Part shown: piece after piece, positions 52,676 to 64,000 of the stretch
How positions within the stretch are numbered: the first letter of the stretch is position 1
How the letters are laid out: each line of letters starts with the position of its first letter
Assembly: GCA_963070105.1 (NCBI GenBank)
Contig: OY718803.1
Location: 1,675,007-1,739,006, forward strand
Length of the DNA stretch: 64,000 nt
Source of the DNA: Litomosoides sigmodontis
Lineage: Eukaryota; Nematoda; Chromadorea; Rhabditida; Onchocercidae
Reading direction: 5' to 3'
Made by a program: the position numbers and the translations under genes
Notes under the pieces: model-generated
What the model was told of the DNA's origin: nothing
Databases searched by the model: none
What the model saw: the letters and a program-made list of their open reading frames with translations, nothing else

Positions 52676-55374
52676 ATGCTTTCATTGACTTTTGCAATGA
52701 TAAAACCAGAAGCTGTCGCAATACCGTGTATTACTAAGGTTTCTTTTTATCAGCATTAGGATGTTTTCACATTGGAATAGTTAACATCGTACACTTCTCT
52801 TATTTATATTTGTTTCATTTATATAAGTTAATGAGAAAAAGGAAGAGTAGGAAAATATTTGATAATTATTTGGTTCACTTTTCAATTTCGGCATTACTGA
52901 GAATTTTGCAAAGGAATTACAAAAACTGAGTGAAATCCTTTTTGTGATTGAAGTTACTGTGAGTTGCGGTGCCTGTGAAACATTGATGCTTTCATCCTAG
53001 GACGGCAAGCAGGAAAATCGTCTGCGTTTTTTAGTTCTTTAATATGCACACGCACACGTACGCATATAATACTGACAGATATAAGGTTGATTAATTTAAC
53101 ACAAAATATGTTGCCAAATGTCTTTTATTGTAATGCTTACACTTTTTTACTTCTCTAGGTTATTTGGAATGAAATTTTGGCTAATGAATTGAAAATTATG
53201 GGAGCTAAAAGAATATGCATTAATAGAGAAATGGCTGAAAAGTTATATTCAGTACATGAAGGTAAGCTGTTTTCTGATTGTTAATGACTATGTTATTGAG
53301 GTGTTTCTATTCTCTAGAAAATGTCATTGCATTAAAACAAAATATTAGAGGAAAGTGGTAAGTGGTAAGACATTAGACTAGCAGTAAATTGAATCGGATG
53401 TTTCCATTATTAAATTGCACTTAATATAAGTGGATGTAGACTGTAAAAGGATTGCTGTGAGATCGAATAAAAAGACACTTTTTTTAAAAAAAAAAGTTAT
53501 TTTAAACTCTGAAATAGAGGAGAGGGTAATTGTTGTCGAAGTTACTAACTATTAATAATGAAACATTGGACCTGGAATTATGTCTAATTTATGACGCAAA
53601 GTTCGTAAAAGTTCAAAAATTGCCTTATATTTCTATTGAATACAGCGTTTCTTTCTAATATGTTTTGAAAACTATTGTATCATGCTTATCACTATTTTAT
53701 ATCACTTTTGACCTAACAACATCCGTAATATTTCCACATTTCTCAATTTCATTCATTTTGGCATCTAGTAAGAAGCTAATTGGTTAATGAGCTAACGAAG
53801 AAATCGATAAAAAAAAGTAGTAAAGGCCGGCGCTAAAACTACATCGATCATTGATTACGAACACTGATGGTTTCTGCGAAAGCAGTCGTTGGTTTTATGC
53901 GTTATTATTGACATATCATTTTCAAAAGTGCAATTTGCATGCTACTTAGTAACTTCAGTGGTGTTCATCAATTTTTGTTTCCCATATTTTTTGGTTTTTT
54001 TTGATTGACTTTTTGATCAGAGCTAAGTTCGAAGATCCACAAAAAGTGATATTTAAGATATTCCATTTAGTGCATACAATGTAGTCGTTTGTGTTATTTA
54101 TTATTTTATTCGATACATATTTCTGGTCTATCGTTTATTAAATTAGTTTAAATCCAATATCCTAACTTTACAGTAACATTTCGTGTCATCAGTCACATCA
54201 CTTTCGGCCACGACTGGTTTCTTAATTTTTTACCCTTTTCAGTTTATATCTCGAATTAGTTGAAATTTAATCATAGTAACGAATGAAGGAAGTGTTGGAG
54301 TGTGATATCTCAGTAAAAGAAAATATTCCAATTAAAAAAAATTTTTTTATTTTGGTCGGTATAAGAGTAAGGAACGGACTTTTGGTGTAAGGTCTGTTGT
54401 TAAAATAGAAGGAGGTTGTGAAAATAAATAATTAAGCCCCAAACATTTGGTAGCTCCTCGGAATAGGGTTCATTAAGTGGAAAATGTTAATTTAATTAAA
54501 TTTGCCTTGGTTGACTAATCATTCGAAGATTGTAATTGATTTGCTTTTGCAGAAAAATTTTTCTACGACCGACTCATTCAGCACATCACAAGGTGAGTGA
54601 TTAAAATTAGAAGAACTAATGCAAGTGGAATCTCGTAAATAAGAGGAGAGAAGAGGAAAAGAGGTTTTTCGTTTGACAAATATGAAATTTACACAATGAT
54701 TTTGGGCAAGAGGAGTTTTTACAGCACAATTATAACTTAACGAAATCATGTTGTGGTGAAAAATTAAAGACTTGTAAGCTCTGAATTACGTCATTTGGAA
54801 TGGCAAGACGAGATTTTAAAATACTTAATGAGGTGTATTGTCCATTCATAGTTTTATGCCCATCAACTCCGATTTGAAGTCTTTTTAATGAACATAAGTA
54901 TCGTCATTCAGTGACATCACAGTAAGGTAGAGTTTAAGTATGCTAAAAAAGATTTTATTTTATATTGACTGCGTAAAATTTCTTCAATTTCCTCGATCGG
55001 ATCATGAGCAAATAAACAAGTGAATGGATTGAATTGGTTGAGTTGGTGTCATAAGTCTGACGACTGTCAGGAATAGTAGTAAATGTTTGGTTGTGAAATA
55101 TTGTGAATTTAGTGGGCCAGTGATAGTAATGAAGCTTGGGTGTGCAACGGGTAGTGCAATTGAACGATGGCGTGCATTGATGGGGCCGTCAAAGATGTTA
55201 CGAACTTTGCAATCACATAATATTTCATCGTTACGGGCACGCTTTGCACTTTCGGACACACGGAATTTGGTGCATGGGGCCGATTCACAGCAAACTGCCA
55301 CGTACGAATTGAGTTTATTTTCACCCTTTCCAGTAACTCACCTTCAAAGTATGCTACCAAAAGGTAGTTGCTAG
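52676..55374 (+). CDS. NME6: Nucleoside diphosphate kinase, NME6-like
   Basis: Group II NDP kinase, expected to transfer the terminal phosphate of NTPs to NDPs through a phospho-His. NME6 proteins in animals are mitochondrial. Exons: 52676-52738, 53159-53261, 54553-54592, 55113-55374; phases agree, 155 residues. Exon 3 is a 40-nt microexon. Motifs: LTFAMIKPEAVAIP, ELKIMGAKRI, LYSVHE, KFFYDRLIQHITSGPVIVM, WRALMGPSKM, RARFALSDTRN, and the active-site NLVHGADS with His123. The SGPVIVMKL and RNLVHGADS blocks fix the family. Two oddities: the usual KPD is KPE, and the N-terminus is short without a clear presequence, so an upstream in-frame start may be missing. The NME6 subtype is judged by resemblance and is less certain than the family. 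Confidence 0.88.
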
Positions 55375-58300
55375 AGTACACGTCTTTTACTTCATTTTCT
55401 TTCATTCACTTAAACAAAGTTTCACGATGAATGTACAAGAGCGAATTGTAAGTTATTATAGGGACATAGTAAGTTTAACTAAAAGGAGCGTTGCCTGTTT
55501 TGACGCTTTAAATCCCCACACTTCAATGCTTGTTTCGTTAATGAGTCATTGAAATATTTCTGAAATATTTTTAGAATGAAAACATATCTGGAATTACTTT
55601 AGTGAAAATTCCTCATCTTTGTTACACTAAATTATCTCATTGATATTGTTTATTTTATTTCAATCTTTTTTTTGCTTTCTTCTAGTGCTCTTAATGTTTA
55701 TATTTTAATGCTGAAATTCAACGATTAATGGCCGAAGCGTTTGCAAAACACTTTTGTATTTATTTACGAACATTTGAATTTGTTTGCCTATTTCCATTCC
55801 GATCGGTTCATTCTTTTCCACCAACTATCTTTCCTGAATCATGGATGAAGTGTAGCGGGAGGCAAGAAAAACGATATGAAAATGAAAAGATTGTCGAATA
55901 AGTAGTCGAATTGCCCTAAGGCGGTGGTGTCTTCTGAGCAGTACTTTGATAGGCTTATGTTTGTTAGTGTCGTATTCCAATGGAACTACCGTGCTACTTC
56001 TGTGCTTCCAATTTGTTGACTAATTTTGAGGCAATTTGTCATTGCATCTAAGCGACGGAATTTGGTAGCTGATTTGCAGTGAAGATGCTTAACTTTTTTA
56101 CATAAATGAAGTAGGTATTTTTTTTAAGTTTGAAGTTCAAATTGCCTAAAATGTGCAGATTCAGCTGAACAAAATATGTATGGGATAAGTGAAGAGCAAT
56201 GAACATAATTGACATGCATGGATTTTGAAGGAAAAAAAAATGCAATCAATATAATTTGGAAAGGAAATTCGTAGAGCTATTTCCTTATTTTGTTTATCGT
56301 TTATCGCTCGAATGTCGGATCTTTCTCCATCGTTCAATTTCTCCATATTCTTTGACAATTTGAATCGCCTCAAGGGATAATCCGTGGACATTTTTCGGAC
56401 GTGTTTCAAAGAACACCAAAAAGAAATAAAGGAAAAGAGAAAATTTTGCCACCAGTTTACTGCATACATGAAATTTTGAGATGCCATTAAAATGTCACTT
56501 TCTCATTTTTTTTTCTTTTCGTTTTTTTTTTTTAAATCATGAAACGAGCAATGATTTGTACCATAACCTCAGTAATTTCATTTTGCGTCGTTCTGCTCAA
56601 AAAGTGTCTTTTTTATTCACTAAAAGACAGATTTTTATCTGTGAAATAAAACGCTATTCCGAGCTAAATTGAAAGTATAATCATTTTTTAATTAGTAATC
56701 ATTCCTCTTGAACTATCTGCCATCCTCCAAAGTGTTACTTTTTGCAAAAATGCAAAAGCGGATCTTAGCCGTATGTTAAAGTTTGAATAATTATATGTAT
56801 CAGCTCCATTGCAATGATATATGAACTGTTAGGCATTTTACTTTCTGAAATATAAATTGTAAAATGAAGCAAAAAAAAATTATATAGTTACTGTGACTTA
56901 ATTTGATGTGCAAATTCCGTCATTCCCCATTCCGCCCTCTGCTACGCAAATGAAGGTTTCTAAATAATTTCAGGTCTGCTTTTGGAAGGTGAAAATGCAT
57001 TGATAAGAATATCATTCTGTGCAACTTTTTATTTTTTTTCCTTCTTTCTTGAGCGGACTTTTTTTAAGAAATTTTTGAGGCAGGAAATTTAAGTGATTAG
57101 TGCGTCACGCTTTTAGCATGAACTGGTGGTGTGTGATGAGAAAAGATTGTAATGTCACGAAATCTCAAAATTGTTACTGTAGAAATTACTAATCATGGAT
57201 AAAATGAATTCATTAATTTGAAAGAAGTGTAAGGGAGTGTGAACTTTTCAATTATAATTATATAAACTTTTAAAATTCGTTGATAAGTGAACAAGAAAGA
57301 AATGAGAAAACTGGTTGGAAATTTTAGTCGGAAAACATTATATTTTATTCCACACGCACACATATATAATTTTCATTCATTATTTACAAAAATAAAAGGA
57401 GACGAAGAGAGGGAGAGAGAGAAAGAGAGAGATGGAAAAATGAAATGAGGACGGAAGTGACAAGATAACAAAATAAACGCACGAAATCACGATGCCATTA
57501 ATTAAATTATATGAAAATGAATTATAATTACCGGAACGTGATGAAGAGTGTACGTATGCATACGTACGTAGACAGGCTTGCGACTAGATTTTCTAAATGA
57601 GGAATTGAGAAAATAAAATTCCAGAAGAGAATTGTTCAAAATCTAATCTTCATTATTATTAACTATTAAATTAAACATAATAAAACTAATTACTATCATT
57701 AGTCTATTCACTACTATGTATATATATATATCTAAATTAATTAACTTACGATGATTGCCATATGTTCATAACCACTGTTATCCTATTCTTTATCATTCCT
57801 AAAAACTTTTAAAATTTATCTTTCCATTGATTCAATAGAATAGATGCGGCAAAATTTTAAGGTAATAAGTAGGTACAACAAACAAAAAAAAAGATGGAAA
57901 AGATGAGAAATCAAAACAAAAAACGAAGAAGTCGGTGCTAAAAGAAGAGGATGACAGTGAAAAATAGTAATAAAAATTTACGGAAAAAGGAAAAGGAATC
58001 ACAGATTACGTGGGCTATCGACAAATATCAAAATAATCACAAAAAAACGATGAAAAAAAGAAACCAAATTACACATCAATTCAAAACTTCCATTAATACC
58101 ATTAAATAAATTAAGATTGGGGATGTGAAAAAAAAATGTTTATCTGATTGACAATTATTGTAATTTTTAATTTTCATTCTTTCATCTCATTCTCCTTCCT
58201 TTTTCCCTTTTTTCTTTTGAGAGGTAAAAAAGAGAGAGGTATGAAAGAGCGAAAGAAAAAGAAAAACGAATACTTATTCGATAATTTTTTCCCTGCTTCT

Positions 58301-59485
58301 CTCTCATTCTTTTTCTCTTCCCATCTAACTAAAAATATTATTTGCTTAAAATGAACAATTAAAATTAGCAATAAAATGGTTGAAAAAAAGTGATGAAAAA
58401 ATTTTTTGAAAAAAAAATAATGGAAATTATTGTTACGCAAAAAAAAAAACGAAAACTATCAATTTGATCAGTTCAACGATAAGAATGTAAAACTGAAAGT
58501 ATACAAAGCTAGCGAGAACTATTTGAAACGAAAAAAGTACCTAGCCACTTGCCTGCTGAAGATCATTTTAAATTGATAATGAAATTGATGATGATGGATG
58601 GGCGGATGCTTAATTAATTAGTTAATTGATTGACTGATCGATTTACAACTTATGCCACAACACATTTTTCAATGAAATTCTGATAAAGTAATTTATTTAA
58701 AAAATTAAAAAAAAATAAAACGCGAAAGAGCAATTTCGCTACATTTTCCTCTAAAACATTTCTTATTTGCTTCTTCCGTTTTTTTTTCGGTAATTTTAAT
58801 ATTGAACTTTGAGAATTGCTAACTTTTGAACTTTGAAAAACTTTGAAATTTTGTGCTGGGCATGCTTATTATACACACATGCAAAAAAAACAAAATCTAG
58901 CTTACTATCAACAAAATGCGGGGTTTTTTTTTGGATATTTGCATAAATGCAAAAGAAAACGATGACAAAAGATGCGTAAAGAAAACATACATTGATCATA
59001 TACCAAAAAAAAGATTATGAAAATTTTTAAAATGATAAGAAAATTTTTTATAATTAAAAAAATTTTTAATGAACAATCATAGCAAAATTAATTTTAAAAA
59101 GCATCGCAAAAATATTTCAAAAAATCTGAAAAAGCGAGGGAAAGGGAGCAAGTGAGAGAGAGAGAGAGAGAGAGAGAAAACGAATAGATAATTGTTCATT
59201 TGACGATAACCGGCTAGAAGCAAAAAAAAGGAAATTAAAGCATTAACAATTTGAATCAAAATTCATAAAAAAGTTGATCAATTTTTGCAATAAATTTTTT
59301 CACCTCTTGCTCTGTCGCAGAAATCATTTTTACATGCCTAATTTTAATTTTATTTTTCCTCTCAAAAAAGTATATTAAATTTAATTTTGCTTTTTTTTCA
59401 ACATTTGCACGACAATTTTAAATTGCTCAAAGCAAAAAAAAAATTGAAACGAATTAAAATAAGGCAAAATAGAATTTGGTCTATG
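55375..59485. other. Intergenic region between convergent NME6-like and grh-1 genes
   Basis: About 4.1 kb. No exon chain was found. It holds GA/CT tracts near 57400-57430, 58215-58330 and 59150-59175, and A/T runs. A short ATG frame at 55428 followed by GTAAGT, and a 67-codon frame on the minus strand near 56300-56500, were examined and not accepted. Confidence 0.6.

Positions 59486-64000
<4,515 letters not shown>

Noticed and set aside
55428..55455. ATG frame MNVQERI followed by GTAAGT
   Set aside because: No downstream exon in phase was found.
56300..56500. 67-codon minus-strand frame with GLSLEAIQIVKEYGEIERW
   Set aside because: Looks coding-like but has no ATG, acceptor or family match; probably chance or an old fossil.

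Overview
The window is AT-rich eukaryotic DNA with split genes, T-rich introns ending TTTTCAG or TTTTAG, introns from 46 nt to several kb, and long microsatellites. Gene content and intron style suggest a nematode, possibly a spirurid or filarial one. That placement is inference: no SL RNA, rRNA or other diagnostic marker was seen. Most exons are short, so I rebuilt eight genes exon by exon. Reading frame was carried across each junction; it breaks at one place (the zinc transporter), and one other junction (F-box gene B, exon 2/3) remains undecided between two in-frame options.

Layout. 1-10127 is mostly intergenic, with one weak candidate poly-Asn gene (8019-8538, minus). 10128-15028 (+) is F-box gene A. 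16806-19935 (+) is a Golgi GH99 endo-alpha-1,2-mannosidase (MANEA type), complete and with both catalytic Glu residues. 24270-27537 (+) is a ZnT1-like zinc transporter with an apparent frameshift/deletion between TM3 and TM4. 30890-34629 (-) is F-box gene B, with a 1.1 kb (TTA)n array in intron 1. 42376-46628 (-) is mitochondrial TIM44, with a possible extra 81-nt exon. 48425-51721 (-) is a ZDHHC9/14/18-type palmitoyltransferase. 52676-55374 (+) is an NME6-like nucleoside diphosphate kinase, divergent from the ZDHHC gene across about 950 bp. 59486-64000 (-) is the 3' part of a Grainyhead factor (grh-1), with a 1.5 kb (TTA)n array in an intron.

The genes are unrelated housekeeping and regulatory functions (glycan trimming, zinc transport, protein import, palmitoylation, nucleotide metabolism, ubiquitin ligase adaptors, epidermal transcription) and do not form a pathway. 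No mobile element, CRISPR array, tRNA or rRNA gene was recognised.

The most unusual signal is splicing: 4 of about 54 reconstructed introns need a GC-AG donor, and in the ZDHHC gene that intron splits the catalytic Cys codon. Other points to check are the GH99 enzyme in a probable nematode, the zinc transporter lesion, the TIM44 extra exon, a 19-bp perfect palindrome, a cluster of nuclear-receptor half-sites and a 129-bp intronic tandem repeat. I did not find a clear new multi-gene system.
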